NCBI RefSeq assembly: GCF_022682495.2
Contig: NC_071388.1
Span: 17,703,559-17,767,558 of the forward strand
Direction of reading: 5' to 3'
DNA: 64,000 nt
DNA from: Desmodus rotundus
Taxonomy: Eukaryota; Chordata; Mammalia; Chiroptera; Phyllostomidae
Shown here: positions 43,601 to 56,574 of the stretch, piece by piece
Position numbering within the stretch: position 1 is the stretch's first letter
Layout: each line of letters begins with the position of its first letter
Notes under the pieces: model-generated
Databases searched by the model: none
What the model was told of the DNA's origin: nothing
The model's input: the letters and a program-made list of their open reading frames with translations, nothing else
Program-made: the position numbers and the translations under genes

Positions 43601-46600
43601 CATGCAACCCCTAGACGTGCCTCAAATGTAACATGTTTTACTAAGTGGGAAGATTTCAAAAATAAAGGATTGATGAGTATATACATTATTCATGTTTTTT
43701 ATGTTGTAATTATTGGTATTGATCCATTCATGATTACTGGGTGGCTAATATAGGCAAGGGGTTGGCCCTTGAGGGTTTGTTTCTAAGCTGATTGTGGATT
43801 TTCTATGACTGAACATTTAGTCATAGGATTAATATTGGAACATCAACCTCATATTTCCAGACCATATATGTCTTTAATGATTATTTTATTGAGCCCTTTT
43901 GTTTTCCAAATAAAATAAACGAGGGCCAAACTGAATTTTCCCACTCATTACAAGGAGGATAACTTTAATCAAGTCGGCAGGTCACACTGATGATGTGATA
44001 TCATCAGTGATACGTTAAAACAGTGGAAGAAGCAGTCTCTCTGGGCGGTGTGTACCTCCGGCCACCCGAATGTGAAGTACCTACACAGAAGACAGTTGCG
44101 AAGAGTAAAAAGTGTTAGTGAGAGCATTAGCTGGATTTCTGCTTGCACCAATAATACTGCCTTCTTTTTCATGTTAATGGAATAGATATTGGCACTTTCA
44201 GGAAAAAGAGTTATAAAAACAAAACCAAAATGCTGAAAAACAGCAATTAGGCATTTAATGGCTATGATAAATATGTCGTTTACTAAGTGGCTAGTAATAA
44301 GATTAATTTGTTCCTTTCTTGCCCAAGAGATACTTAAAGTAATTGCATCTTTGAAAACTGCACCGTCATCACTTTATGCTTTTGATGATGTCATGGAATT
44401 CTCCCAGGGCCTGGGATAACAGTTTCTGTATCTCCTTTGCTATCATATTAATCTATAGGCTACTGAACACAACCATGATTTTGCAATACTCTGTGGCATC
44501 TCTGTGAGAAAAAGAAAGCTCTCTAAAACATCCGGTCTCCTAAACAAAATGTGTGCCAACTATAGGTTCAAATTGGTACATATTAAAATGTTCTGCAGAC
44601 ATTGGGAGGCACCATGAAACACATTCAGTGGCATTTTGCAGCACAAACAGGTTGAGGGTCACCACAGCTGTGTGTGCTGAAAAAAGAGAGAGTAAAAAAC
44701 AAACAAACAAAAAGAAACACATTACTTAAAAACATTTCAAATGGTTAAAAATATCCACATGCTCTTCAAACACATCTTCCCATCTGGTAACCTGAATTTT
44801 GAACTCTTCTTTCTGATATGTATCTATATCCGCATAAGTAGAAACCTCTTACCTTTGTCCTGAAGATTTCATTACCTACCAGTCACTTGACAAAATTAAA
44901 TGACTGCGGCCCCCGTAGGTATTCCCTACACATCTGTGTTCAGCAATAAATCAGTACAGGTCTAAGACCCTAAAAGCACTTCCCAACTTACAATCATAAA
45001 TTCACAAAATACTCTCTGATTGTTATTCTCATGGTTATATAGTTGTAGTGTATATTGATGCATCAAGCTAAGCATGCCAATAACTTACACAAATATTTCT
45101 CTGCAACTGATAAATGCTATTAGCTCTTATAGGGAAGATTATGATGATGGAGCTGTTTAAAATGTTATTTCTTTTTAACTACTTTCACTTCATTTATAAA
45201 TAATGTTCTCAGCTTTCAAAAGAATGATGAATTTTAAAGTACTAGAAAATATAACTGAATATTTTGAAATACTAACATCAGAATTTCTATGAAGGATCAT
45301 TTTATGAGTACCTGTCATTTTTCTGGGTGACTATTTTGGTACACTACATAGAAAATATAAATAGTTGTATTGATATTTAATACATAGAAAATGTATCCCA
45401 TATACTGTAAGTGTATTTCTAATACTGGTCCCGAAGAACTTGTTGCAGTCAACACCCACTTGGGAATTTTGGTGAATGGTCCCTGGTGGCATGGAAAAGT
45501 TGGTGCGCCCCTCAAAAGTTGATGACCAGGCAGACATCAGACTTACTACTTCCGCAATGCCTCACTTTAAACTGCTTTGTGCTCATGTCATTACAGCTGA
45601 AATATACACTTTCAAAAGAGACTCTTCAAAGAATAAAATCACAAGTCAATTTATAATGCTAAATGTCAATGTGAACTTTTATGACCAAATACAATTAAAT
45701 TATTCATAAAATCATAATTGTTTAATATCAAGTAAACATCATCATTTATGCTAAATCAAATATATCATGTTCAGTTAACTAGAAATTTTCCAGATGTCAC
45801 CCAAAAGATGCCTATAAATTGTAGAAAAACACAGCAAAAGGTTTGCAACAATTTATGCAATACCAAAACGCAGAATAAACTTTCACCAACAAGTTTTAAG
45901 TTCTATTTTTACACTATATATCTTTTTTATTCCCTTGCAAAGTTAAGGCATATGAACAAGAATATACCAAAAGGATACTATGTAATTCAAAGAAGTGTTT
46001 CTAGGTGCTTAAAAACACCTTATGCTCAAAGCCTGGTCTTTGCTCTTCGTTCATTTGCAGGAATAATTCTGATAAACACAAAGGCAGTCAGGTATGTAAT
46101 TCACACATGCAGCTGAGTCAAATATATTGCAAAGTTTTTCTTCCAAGTTAAATGAAGGGGAAATGGAACTGATGGTATGGCTTCTAAAACACCCTTATTT
46201 GGTACTATTAAGTTTTCATTTTAGAAATACTAACAGCCTAATTTTCTTTTTTAAAAGAAGTAAGCACTATGCATTTCCAAATGACATTTCACAATGTATT
46301 TAATTCCAATGTCTCCACAGTGCCAAAAAGTTAGCAGAGAATGGATGATAACTAGACATTTAAGAATTATATTCTGAAGATGTAGAACATCACATATTGC
46401 TGAGGGGAAGATCAGGAACCATTAAGCTTAATACGCCAGTTTGTAAAAGTCTGGCTTCACGGCTGATTAAGTTGCCGTCATCTGTCATCTACCTCTACCT
46501 CTGGGGGGTACCTGTTATAAGATGCACAGAATGTGGAAGGGAATTTGTACTGTTTTCCTGAAAAACTTTCCCACACTTAAAATACATGCCCACATACTTT

Positions 46601-47565
46601 TAACAAATATTCATTGCAACATTTTAATTAGCATCACAAGAGATTTCAATAAAAGGAGCTATGCTCAGTTTTCAAAAAGGCCCTATTAATGCACCCTAGG
46701 CTTTTGAGAATCCTCGTGTTTTTTAGGAGACCTTCCCAAAAAGTAAGAAAGGGCGAATCAACTGTAAATTGCTCAACAGTAAGGGAGTGAAAGTCAAAGA
46801 AAGAGAAAAATCAGAGCGAACGCTGGGAAGCTTGCCAATTCTGAACCATTTACCTTGCACTGACTCCATCGACCTAACTGGGCACCTACCGTATGCACGA
46901 ACCTGCAGTAGTCACCATATACACCTTAGCCCAACTCCAGCCGACCTCATTTTCTGTTAAGTCCCCAACTTGGAATGAGGTGCCAAGGAAAGGCGTCTGC
47001 GCACCGTGACCAGTCCCCTATTCTTTGTCAGCCCTCCCGAGAACAAAGGCTGCGTGCCCTGGGGTCGGAGAGCGACTCCCGGCCAGCAAATCTGGTCTCA
47101 GGAATGCTCCCAGGGAGCGCGGTGTGTGGACGGAAGTGGCCAATAGGAGGTGGCATTCCTGCCGCGGCTGTTCTTTCCCGGGGCTCCCTCTGCGCCCGCG
47201 GTACCCCACCCCGGCCGCAGGTGCCCGGCCCTGCCCTGTGGCCAACTCTCCTACAAAGAAAGTGGAAATAAATTGCTCCTCGAAACCGTCGTGCTGCTCA
47301 TGATGAAGCAGAGCTCGTTTCGCAGCTGTGAGCCAGACACTTCCCAAGATTTTAAACTTTTTGTGTGCATCTCGGCGGTGTTAGGGGGAGGAGAATGCAG
47401 AGCACAATCCGTTTCCCACGCCTCCCGGCTCCCTACCCCGCACAGGTTTCCAACCCGGGGACAACCTCTACCCCAAGAACGGCTGCCCCGCGTCGCCCTC
47501 GCCCGCACGCCCCACGGTTCACCTCCCTGCTTTTCCTCTCGGCGGGCACGCAGCCCCGGACTCAC

Positions 47566-47644
47566 CGCTGACCACCCGGCGGCAAAAGGCTCCGTGACCG
47601 CAAAGCAGAGCGGCTCCCAACAGCAGCGAGACCACGCGGCTCAT
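47566..47644 (-). CDS. CHODL: CHODL coding exon 1: start codon and signal peptide
   Basis: First coding exon on the - strand. ATG at 47644-47642 is the first in this frame (no in-frame ATG upstream to the TATA box) and gives MSRVVSLLLGAALLCGHGAF, a classic signal peptide (basic n-region, Leu/Ala core), then CRRVVS. Donor GTGAGT starts at 47565 and splits a Gly codon completed in exon 2. The ATG sits directly after a (CTG)6 run in the 5' UTR, within the CpG-rich block. Confidence 0.95.
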
Positions 47645-47657
47645 CGCGGCAAGGCGG

Positions 47658-47675
47658 CAGCAGCAGCAGCAGCAG
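47658..47675 (-). repeat. (CTG)6 run in the CHODL 5' UTR
   Basis: Six perfect CAG units on +, CTG on the transcribed sense, ending 13 bases before the ATG. Short, no sign of expansion. Confidence 0.95.
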
Positions 47676-47757
47676 GTGTTGCCCCGGGCCAAGGCGGCCT
47701 TTGCCCGCCGCGCAGCCAAGGCTCTAACCCTGGAGCCTCCCTGCCTCCCTGCCGGCC

Positions 47758-47802
47758 CTACTCCAGCTGCCGGAGCCCAGCCTCTTGGTCCCCTGCACGC
47801 AT
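47758..47802 (-). other. Upstream ORF in the CHODL leader
   Basis: ATG at 47802-47800, fourteen codons (MRAGDQEAGLRQLE) and TAG at 47760-47758, out of frame with CHODL and ending about 110 bases before its ATG. It is the only upstream ATG I found in the predicted leader. Could lower translation of CHODL. Confidence 0.5.
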
Positions 47803-48017
47803 CGCCTTTGGCCGGACACGGACGGTGCGCGTTCAGGGAGGGGGAGCAGAAGTTAGGGGGTCCCTTGTGGGTCCCAGGTATGCAGCAGAAGCCCCGGTTG
47901 GACCCCACCGGTCCTCTTCGATCCTCTCCGGGGCCTCTAGCGAGCGAGGGGCTGCGTCCGCGCGCCCTGATCCCGGATCTCAGGGCAGCAGCAGCAGCTC
48001 CGCGCTGCAGACGCCGG

Positions 48018-48025
48018 CTTATATA
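48018..48025 (-). promoter_or_regulatory. CHODL: CHODL TATA box
   Basis: TATATAAG on the - strand, about 375 bases before the ATG, in a GC-rich setting. Upstream on the same strand are a GGGGAGGGGCCGG GC/KLF-type element (48101-48113) and a CCAAT (48269-48273). A TATA box together with a CpG island fits a tissue-regulated gene. Confidence 0.75.
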
Positions 48026-51000
48026 CCCGCATCCCGAGGCTCCGGCCCCTCGCTAGTAACAATGTTTAACTACTTCGTTTCTCCTGCCATGCGGACTATC
48101 CCGGCCCCTCCCCTAAAAACTGGAGCCACTTTGAAAACCGTCCACTCAGCAGCTCCACCTCCTCCACTCCACTCCTGGTCTCTCCTCTTTTCTTTCGCTA
48201 ACAGACCCGAAGCTCATTTGTGTAAAATGCGACAGTTTTGCCATTAAACTCGGGCAAAAGTTGGACCGATTGGGTTGTCTCAAAGATTAATGTCCACAGG
48301 GATGCCAAGTTGTGGGGCCTTTCTTTTTTTGTGCTAAATTGCTTGATCATGAGTATTGCTTGGATGCAGGGCACGAGCCACTATTGAAGATGAATTGGCG
48401 GAATGGGAGCCAAAACCTGCTTAGTGAATTATATAACGTGGCAGGTTTTTCCCCACGTAGGTCCTACAAATAGATGACTTGCAAGCAAGTTGTTTGACTA
48501 AATCGCCACAGGAGTAATTTCAAAGAATATTTGAAGCACGATTTTCCCAACTGGTTTCAATCTTAGTATTCGTAGCTCCAGAGAAAACCATCAAGGCAAA
48601 ATGAATATTCTGAATACTTGGGAATTTCATGGATATAAATGCATGTATTTCTCTGCAATCATCTATCAGTGGCCTGTGGTTTTCATTAGAAGCAAAACTC
48701 AATCTAAAACCTACAAAGGCACTTTTCTATACCCTTACCGAGTCTTTATTAAAACAGTCCATTTAAGGATGCTAGGGTTTCCTGGAGCATTGGGAAGAAG
48801 TTAATGAGAGTTTCATCTGTAGTCCATGATAGGAAACTTGAGGATGCTCTCATAATGAACTTCAGTAGAACTGGTATTTTTGCCCATGTTGCTGTACGTG
48901 TCCAAGGGTTTGTTAATTAAAATCCTTTGTTTTTAGTAGATAATAAACTTTCCTGTAACCCCCTCTTGTCTTTATTTTTCGTAAGCCACAAGCACACTAT
49001 AAACATTTGTTGAACTGTTTTCTTGTAATTGGTTAATCTTGCTATGGTAAGAACAAATTTCGCAGGGTAAGAAGTTTTAGCACTTGGAAAGACCTTAAAT
49101 AATATTAAACCCACCCTACCCAAGAAAGAATTCTAAAATAATTATAATGATGTCTACCAGTTTATTTTTCCTTGTGTAACCATGAAAATTCTAATTTAAT
49201 ATCAGGCCATTGGCAAGTAATAAATCTTGTAAAGGGTATGGATTTTTTTTTTAATTCCACCACTAGCTAAGTGTCCAAAAGAAACAAGCATTGCTGGGAT
49301 TTTGAATGGATACCTGATGGATCCACAAGGCAATGGAGGATTGCTCAGCCTCACGAACCTTTTCAAAGAGACTGGGTGGTTGTGATCACAGAATTGCTCC
49401 AGGGGCTCACTGTCCAGTGTGGGGACAGAAATATAATAATGATTGTGTGTCATGGTTGCACAGAGGAATGGGGTAGTTTTGCAGGAATTCTCTAGCAGTC
49501 GTCCAGGTTGAGGGTGATGATCTTCGTTGGCTGGTGACCTGAGTGAATTCTCCAAATGCCTGCACAACTAGGATTCTGAACAGGAACTGCTTTCTCCTTT
49601 CATGGCATCCTACTCCTAGGTATGAGTGTAGCCTGGAGTTATCATGAAAAGGTCCCTGTTTGGGAAGGACTATCAGTGGATCACAGCATAGGCACTGGAT
49701 AAAACCTCCTGCACATCAACAGACTCCAGGTGCCCCAAGTGTCTCTGACAGCTAAAAAGTCAGCAAGTCCTTGAACCTATTATTGGCCAGGGGGAGCCCC
49801 ATAGGTCTTGTACTTCAGAAAATCCAAATTATAACAACTGAATCTTCAATAGGGTTGTACAGACATCCAAAAATATAGTTTCTTTAGGTTAGGATTTGAT
49901 CAGTTCAGGGTGGCCATACTGATTTACTAGGGCTGCTCAGCAGTTTGACTTACTGGAAAAACAAATTATTAAAGGTTCTTTTTAGACATGATTATTTTAA
50001 GGGGACTGGCTGATAAGACTAGCTATTTTCTTTGTTTCTCCATCACTAGCAAACATCTGGATGGATCATGACTAAATTCAGAGAGCGCATTTTGGATAGT
50101 CTCAAATACAGAATAAGAGTGGTACTAGATTCCATTTGGAGGGCATGGTGGGGAAGTATCTCTAGAATAATTTTTTTCATATAGTGTAGTAGAAGATATA
50201 CAACAAAAATTTTCAGCAAAATTGCATTTAAAATACAAAGTTATTAGTCATCAAGTGAAAACAACAAATATTCATTTTTTGGTAACAAATTACTTTCACT
50301 GTTTTTCTCTGTGGATAATGTATAAGGTATCACCGGAGACAAATGACTTTCTCATAGCAAACATATTTCAGTCCCACATTAATGGAACAAAATGAGAAAT
50401 TGAAGAACTGCTTGCGGATCAATAAGGAGATAAGAGGCCCCTCAAGAGGAACCTTAGGGTTTTGTGAGGAATGTTTGCCCATGCATAGAGTTGGACCTTT
50501 TGAGGCCCTGAAACCAAGTGTGACCAGACCACGTGATTGGTGACGGGCAATTACGACAGAGGTCCATCACAAGAATCTGTTCTCAGTCAAAAAAATTCAA
50601 ATAAGGACCTCACAGTGATTAGGGTAATGAGTTAAACATTGATTCCACAATGTACAGCACATCCCTTCAAGCCCCAAAACATACAGGTGATCTCAAAAAT
50701 AGTGATCCCGAGGAAATCCCTGGCACAAATCAATTGCTGAGTCTCCACAGGCTTTGAAACACCAATTCAGCAACATTTGGAATCCAGAGTTTTGAAAAGT
50801 GACATCAAGACGCTTAATAGTACACTGTAGAATCTGTATTTCCCAAATATACAAATTATTCCTTCCCTTTCCCCATTACCTTCAAATGCCTGTAATTCCC
50901 AGTGAGCATCTGCTTCACATGCCCAATAACAAGTCTCCAGGACAGACAGTCTGAGTTCCAGGCATTGATTTGCAATCAGTGGCTTCTCACTTACGCAGCT

Positions 51001-51074
51001 CTAGACAGCAGCATCAGCCTCAGTCACAGCAGGATTCATCCATGTGCTCCAGAGCAAGAAGTAGCAAATATGGT

Positions 51075-51445
51075 TGTCTTAGTCAGTCTGGGCTGCTGTG
51101 ACAAAGTACTGTAAACTGGGTGCCTTATGAACAACAGAAATTTATTTCTGAGAGTTCTTGAGGCTGGAAATCTAAGGTCAAGGTACCAGCCTTGCTCAGT
51201 TCTAGTGAGGACACTTTTCTGAGTTTCAGGCTGCAGATTTCTGGCTATATTTTCCTATAATGGAAAGAGGGTGAGTGAGCTCTCTGGGCTCCCTCTTATG
51301 AGGGTAAAAGTCCCATTCATGAGGGCTCCACTCCCATGATCTAACTACCTCCCAGAGGCCCCACCTCCTCATTCCATCACACTGGGGACAGGGAAAATTG
51401 GGGGGAAAGGCGGGGGGGGGCACACAAACATTCAGTCCATGACGA
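51075..51445 (+). mobile_element. ERVL-MaLR LTR (MST/MLT1 type)
   Basis: Shows the MaLR order: GTCTGGGCTGCTGTGACAAA, TGGGTGCCTTATGAACAACA, GAAATTTATTTCTGAGAGTT, GGAGGGCTCC-type middle, and the end ACAAACATTCAGTCCATGAC. An old mammalian non-autonomous LTR element. Confidence 0.75.
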
Positions 51446-52950
51446 TGGTCTCCAAAGATGATTTGTTACAATGTTTTCAATTATTACAACTTTATATTAA
51501 TATATTTGAAATGCTTATGAAATCCAATTTACTTATTCTATTTATACTTTATTTAATATTAGTTAATGAGTCTCCTAAGCATTATCAATAATAGTGCCAG
51601 GAATAATAAAATAATTTAAAAGTGAAAAACTAAAACCATTACTATATAATCACTTTGGTAGTAGGCAAGAAACTGTTTTGTGTTTGTTTGTTTTCTGAAT
51701 AATTATTAGTTGTCACTTCCAGGAAGATAGCGTTGAGTTCCAGCATTTTCCTCCCAATTCTTTAGAAATGAAATCTTGGCATGTGTATGGGCGTGTACCT
51801 GGCTCAAATGCAAGCATGAGCAGTTGGCCAACTTCCCCCCAAGATTTACTTCTTCTTTCAAAAACACGTCTGTGCTATAAAACACACGACTTACCTTATT
51901 CAAAAGCCAGCTCTGCTCCCCCTCATAATCCCGGAAGTAGCCATTACAATGCTGTCCCAGGCAGTGTCGCTGTTCATGATGCTGTTAGAGATTTAAGGAA
52001 GAATTGAACACACTACAAAAAACATACTTTACTGTCTCTTAAAATTGAAATTTAGGAAATATTGAGTCAGTTACATGCTCTGACCAGTCAGATGATGAAT
52101 TAAAAATACTTAAGAAATTCAATTATCAGAGACATATCTTAGATCTGAAGAATCATACGAATTTATGTATGTCAAGCTAAATATCAAATCAGTAAATTAA
52201 AACTTCCTTTTAGTGCTTCCTTATTAATTTAAGCAATGTTATCAAGTGCTATTGTCATAAATTTAACAGAAGCCAATACTTTTTATTCTAATGTTGGCTT
52301 AGTTACTAAATCTGTCTTAATATACATTAATCCAACAAAATAAAATTGAGATAAACATAAAAAAAACCCATAAGTTAAAGTTATACTTGTTTCAAGAGTC
52401 TGGCCTGAAATGTAGGTATTTCAAACATCTCATTGAGCACTGTAATATGAAAAGAATTATTGGGCTAGCAGAAACATAAGCCTAATTTTCAGTTAATATG
52501 ATCTTGGGCTATTTTCTACAATTTTGGTTTTCACATTTAGAATAGAAGAAGAAGAAGTTGGGGAAGTTCTATGCTTCCCAAATGGATGACAATCTACCCC
52601 AGAAAAAAGTAGTAATTTCATTAATTTTTCACTCTTAATCTTTACATATATTAAGAACTATCCCAAGTGAGAGTAAGTCATATGTTCTCTGCATATATAT
52701 AATAATTTTCCAATTGTACATACATGCAAGTTTAATTTTAAAACATCACTAAATTAACAAAATGTTTTCCCACATATTTTATCAATATTTACTGAAAGAA
52801 TAATTGTTACTATGTGGTGTCCTGGAAACATACTTTTATTAAAAATAAGGCTTCATACTCAAAGAAGTAGCAGTCACTAGGCTAGACTATTCTAAACTTC
52901 TTTTTAGCTTTGCAATTCTGTCTTTCTGAAGTTAGAACACTCTAATACTG

Positions 52951-53036
52951 TTTTTTTTCTTCCTGTCTTCCTCCATCCCTCTCCTCCTCTCTTCTTCCTT
53001 CCCTCCCTCCTTCCCTTTCTTTTTCTCTTTCTTTCC
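52951..53036. repeat. Polypyrimidine tract
   Basis: About 85 bases of almost pure C/T on + (TTCC/TCTT repeats), followed by an A-run at 53038. Confidence 0.9.
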
Positions 53037-54389
53037 ATAAAAAAAAAAGGTGTTGATTTGTCATGAATGGGTATAGTCTATTATCTGATTTCTAAATTAT
53101 TCTGAAAATATGAGTCCTCAAAATTTTCTGTAGTTCTTTGCATAACACATGAAGGTGTTACAGATGCCACAGGAATGGAAAACCCAAACAAAGCAAAATA
53201 AAGCTGAGTGGCAAAGTGAGTGAAAGAAAATTCAATTAAGAGACCATACAGCTAAAAATGAATATTTGATGAACCAAGACTTTTTTCTATAAAAGTGCTC
53301 CATTTGACTAAAAAGGAAATTTTACCATGAAGAGGAATAGCTAAAAGCTTTCAAAACATAAAACATGCTTTTATAGTTTTCACAAATATTTACTGTTTCT
53401 TTGAATATATGAAGTGACTAGAAAACCATAATGCCAAAGCAGCCATAACCTCAATAAACTAGGCTATGTGACATGATGTATAAAATTAGAAGGAATTTGG
53501 GGGGAAAAGAAAGGTATCAGGACCCAAGAAATCAATTTAAATATCCTTCTGAAAAAATAATTGTCACTTCACTATCTATTCAGCCACTGTTTCTAAGAGT
53601 GAAGGGCTCATGTGTCAAATGCGTGTGTATATCATGCATTTCCAGTATAGCAAAATGGAAATTTGGGGAGTAGTGAGAAACACACCGTCAGGTAACTTGT
53701 AGATATAAAACAAGTAAGTACATTAATTTCTATATTCAAATCCTTTATATCAAAAAATGAATAAATTGACCATATTACATAAAGCATTGGTGCTATAATG
53801 TTTCTCTCCAAAGAATAGACACAAAAATTCACAAGCAGACTTAATTTTCAAGACCTTTCAAGACATTTGAGGAGCAAGAAATCACCATGAATATATTAGC
53901 TAAGTGCCTTCTCTCTTCTAATGGATAGAAGTCATTTAATCTGAGACTGAAAAATCAAGAATAATGGTTTAGATATTTTAATATTTATGAAGTTAAATAC
54001 TACAACCATTACAAAAAGATATAAAGTTCTGAATACAAGGCTGGAATAATCATTGTGGATTCAGGCTCATCTCCTCAGGAGCACATTAGAATGTAACTCT
54101 AATGATATGAAAAAAAATACTTATTTTTAAAATAAAATGGAGGTCAGAGGAGGGCCTCAATATTTTAATTGCCTAATCAATCCCCCACCCATCTACATTA
54201 GTCCTTCCCTAAACACCTTATCCCACGTGGCTTATTCTAACATGCTGAAGGCCACTAGGACCTTGGAATCCTCTCCCAGACTCTACATTTTCTTTCCCGA
54301 AACCAAGTTAATAGTTCAGGGTGCTAAGAAGCTCTTTATGATGATCATAAAAGAAGTAAAGACACTGACTGTCCTTCTGTATATGCCTA

Positions 54390-54650
54390 GATCTACGGAA
54401 AGACCTTCCCTGACCACATAATCCAGACTGACCCCTGCTTATCCCTCCCCAATTTTGTTTCTGTGACTGCATCTGTTATTCATTCAACAAACATTTACTG
54501 AGCACATACTATACTTAGTTAAAAGTGTGTGCTTGTTTACTTGTTTAATGTTCGTCTCTCTCCACTAGATTGTGGATTCTGAGTTGGCTTTATTCCCCAT
54601 CACTAGGTACCTGATAAATATTTACCAAATAAATAAATGAAAGGAGGAAG
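54390..54650 (+). repeat. L2 3'-end fossil
   Basis: ACTAGATTGTGGATTCTGAG, CCCCATCACTAGGTACCTGA and a TAAATATTTACCAAATAAAT end follow the L2 3' consensus. Confidence 0.65.
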
Positions 54651-55254
54651 GAATCTCTGAATTAAGCTTTTTACCTTCACCTGTAGCCAACTTTTGGAAC
54701 TTCTCCCTGTCCTTTTCTGTGCACAAGAATGGGAGTGGCGGTGGAGAGGAACCTCTCATAACTACATCCAGCACAGGCAGGACAGTCTTGTCTTTTTCAC
54801 ACTTCCTTGCTCCTGTGGCAATTCTGAACAACCCTCCAAAACCTTACTTGCCTTTGCTGAAGGATATCAGGTTCGCAAAGGAGGAGGCTTTCCAGTGCAA
54901 TCCATGAAACTTGCACTGTAGCATCTGTGGTTAAGCATCTGACTCCCAGTGTGCCGAAACTGTAGCACCACCCTCACTTGAGCTGCAGACATGTTTTGTA
55001 TGTGTGAGAGTGAGAGAACATGAGTCAAAAATCCAGATGTACACTCTTAGAAAATAATGTTAAAGAGTCTAAATTTTGTTTTTCTACCTCCACACAGCTG
55101 TATCCCGCCAAAAGTAACATCTTCCATGAATATGGTGAGAACACATTCTTCTTATTTGTCTGGCGAAGTCTTCATTTGCCCAAAACAACACCCATTCACA
55201 CCTTGACATTTTCCATGTGATTGACTATCACCTCCTACATGAAGTTCATTTTTT

Positions 55255-55490
55255 TCTACTTGGTTGCTGTTGTTGTTGTTGTTTTACTTTTTTAATTAAT
55301 TTGTTTTTAGAGAGAGAGGAAAGGGAGGAAGAAAGAGAGGAGAGAAACATCAATATGTGGTTGCCTCTCACATACCCCCAAATGGGGACATGGCCTTCAA
55401 CCCAGGCATGTGCCCTGAATGGGAATCAAACCAGCTACCCTTTGATTCATAGGAGGGCACTCAATCCACTGAGCCACACCAGCCAGGGCT
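55255..55490 (-). mobile_element. Ves SINE
   Basis: Head on the - strand AGCCCTGGCTGGTGTGGCTC at the right; tail merges with a (TGT)n run on the left. Perfect 14-bp target duplication GAAGTTCATTTTTT at 55241-55254 and 55491-55504. Confidence 0.95.
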
Positions 55491-56560
55491 GAAGTTCATT
55501 TTTTAACTGACAGAAAAAAATACTTCTTCCTTTAATTTATTTTTTTAATATCACACTATATTTTTTCTTCAGTTGTTAATTGGGTACATTAGGTGTCTTT
55601 ATGTGCAAACATCAACCTGCTTTAAGGCAAATACCATATTATAAAATATCCTGTATTTGAATGCCTAGCAGTAGGAATTCAATAAATGTTGACTTCAATG
55701 AAAGTAAGTGGTTGTTGTAACCATTTCTATAACATCTGAGATGAAGACAATACAATTAAAAGAAGAGACAGGAAAAAACGCATCCCTTGATCTTAAATGT
55801 CCCAACATGTTCATCTTTCCATTCCTTCAAAGCCCTCAAGTTATAATTACAGAATAAAATCTTACATTTCTAATTTCTAAAATAACCACATTTTTATTGA
55901 GAATATCTGATAAAAATAAAAATGTGTCATTTATTGTTCAAATGGTTATCTGAAATTCATGTTAAAAATTATTAGGATTTAAAGTATTTTTGTAATTTTT
56001 TATCAAATTGCTCCCAACCTCTTGAGCTTTGAAACTCTTCGCTCTTTTGCTGGGTTCCACACTTGCAATTCCTCGTGTAGCGTTGAGGTGAATCTTCAAA
56101 GAAATAGAAAACACCTGAGCCAAGTGATGCCTAGGTGAGTCATAATGACCATACCTCCACCCAAAGGAACCATAGAGATATTCTGTGGAACTTTTAGGGT
56201 TCATAAAACACACTTTGAAAACCATACTTCCATCAATAAATGGCTATAATATCCTGAGCTAAGGGCTAAATGTTCAGAATCTACCAAAAGCAATCAGAGC
56301 TCAAATAGATGATAAAGGCTTTTGAGATTCAGAAAAAAATGGAGGGGAGGTCATTCATTTTACTTAATAATCAGCAAAGGATGCAAATAAAACACCATTA
56401 TATGATTTCAGAGGAAAAATCATTCATTTTTTAACATGATGAGAATTCAAATTCCTCTCTAGATTTATAAAAATTGAAAAGGAATACCATCTAGCTAAAT
56501 ATGAACTATTTGTCTTTTCTGTCCCACCTTTAATGTTTTAATTTCCAATTGCTGTTCGAG

Positions 56561-56574
56561 GTTGTCATAGCAAC
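56561..56574. promoter_or_regulatory. RFX X-box-like palindrome
   Basis: GTTGTCATAGCAAC, two half-sites of the RFX dimer consensus (GTTRCC/GGYAAC type) at the usual spacing, with one transition in each half. About 8.5 kb upstream of the CHODL TATA box, in otherwise unique DNA. Confidence 0.45.

Larger units (their letters stand above)
39002..47565 (-). other. CHODL: CHODL intron 1
   Basis: An 8.6-kb first intron. Recognised: a Ves SINE (40747-40978), MIR fragments (about 43090-43200 and 43415-43600), and two unassigned, less AT-rich blocks near 39720-40030 and 41100-41750. An open frame of 122 codons at 45748-46116 looks like chance. Confidence 0.75.
47645..47995 (-). other. CHODL: CHODL 5' UTR (predicted)
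   Basis: About 350 bases from the expected start site downstream of the TATA box to the ATG. It holds (CTG)6 at 47658-47675 and (CTG)4 at 47986-47997, and one short upstream ORF (47758-47802). The frame of CHODL itself has no stop codon anywhere in this interval. Start site inferred from TATA spacing. Confidence 0.6.
46970..48200. promoter_or_regulatory. CpG island over CHODL exon 1
   Basis: The only extended GC- and CpG-rich block in the window, covering the promoter, exon 1 and the start of intron 1. Long open frames on the + strand here (up to 365 codons at 47150-48247) arise because GC-rich DNA lacks stop codons; none resembles a known protein. Confidence 0.85.

Noticed and set aside
45748..46116. 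A 122-codon open frame in CHODL intron 1
   Set aside because: AT-rich codon use with no recognised domain, no Kozak or promoter context and no splice support; within expectation for 64 kb.
47658..47675. Triplet-repeat expansion at the CHODL start
   Set aside because: Only six perfect units; far below any unstable length.
47150..48247. A 365-codon open frame on the + strand opposite CHODL exon 1
   Set aside because: It lies in the CpG island where stop codons are rare, is low-complexity (Pro, Arg, Ser, Ala), resembles no protein I know, and other frames there are open as well.
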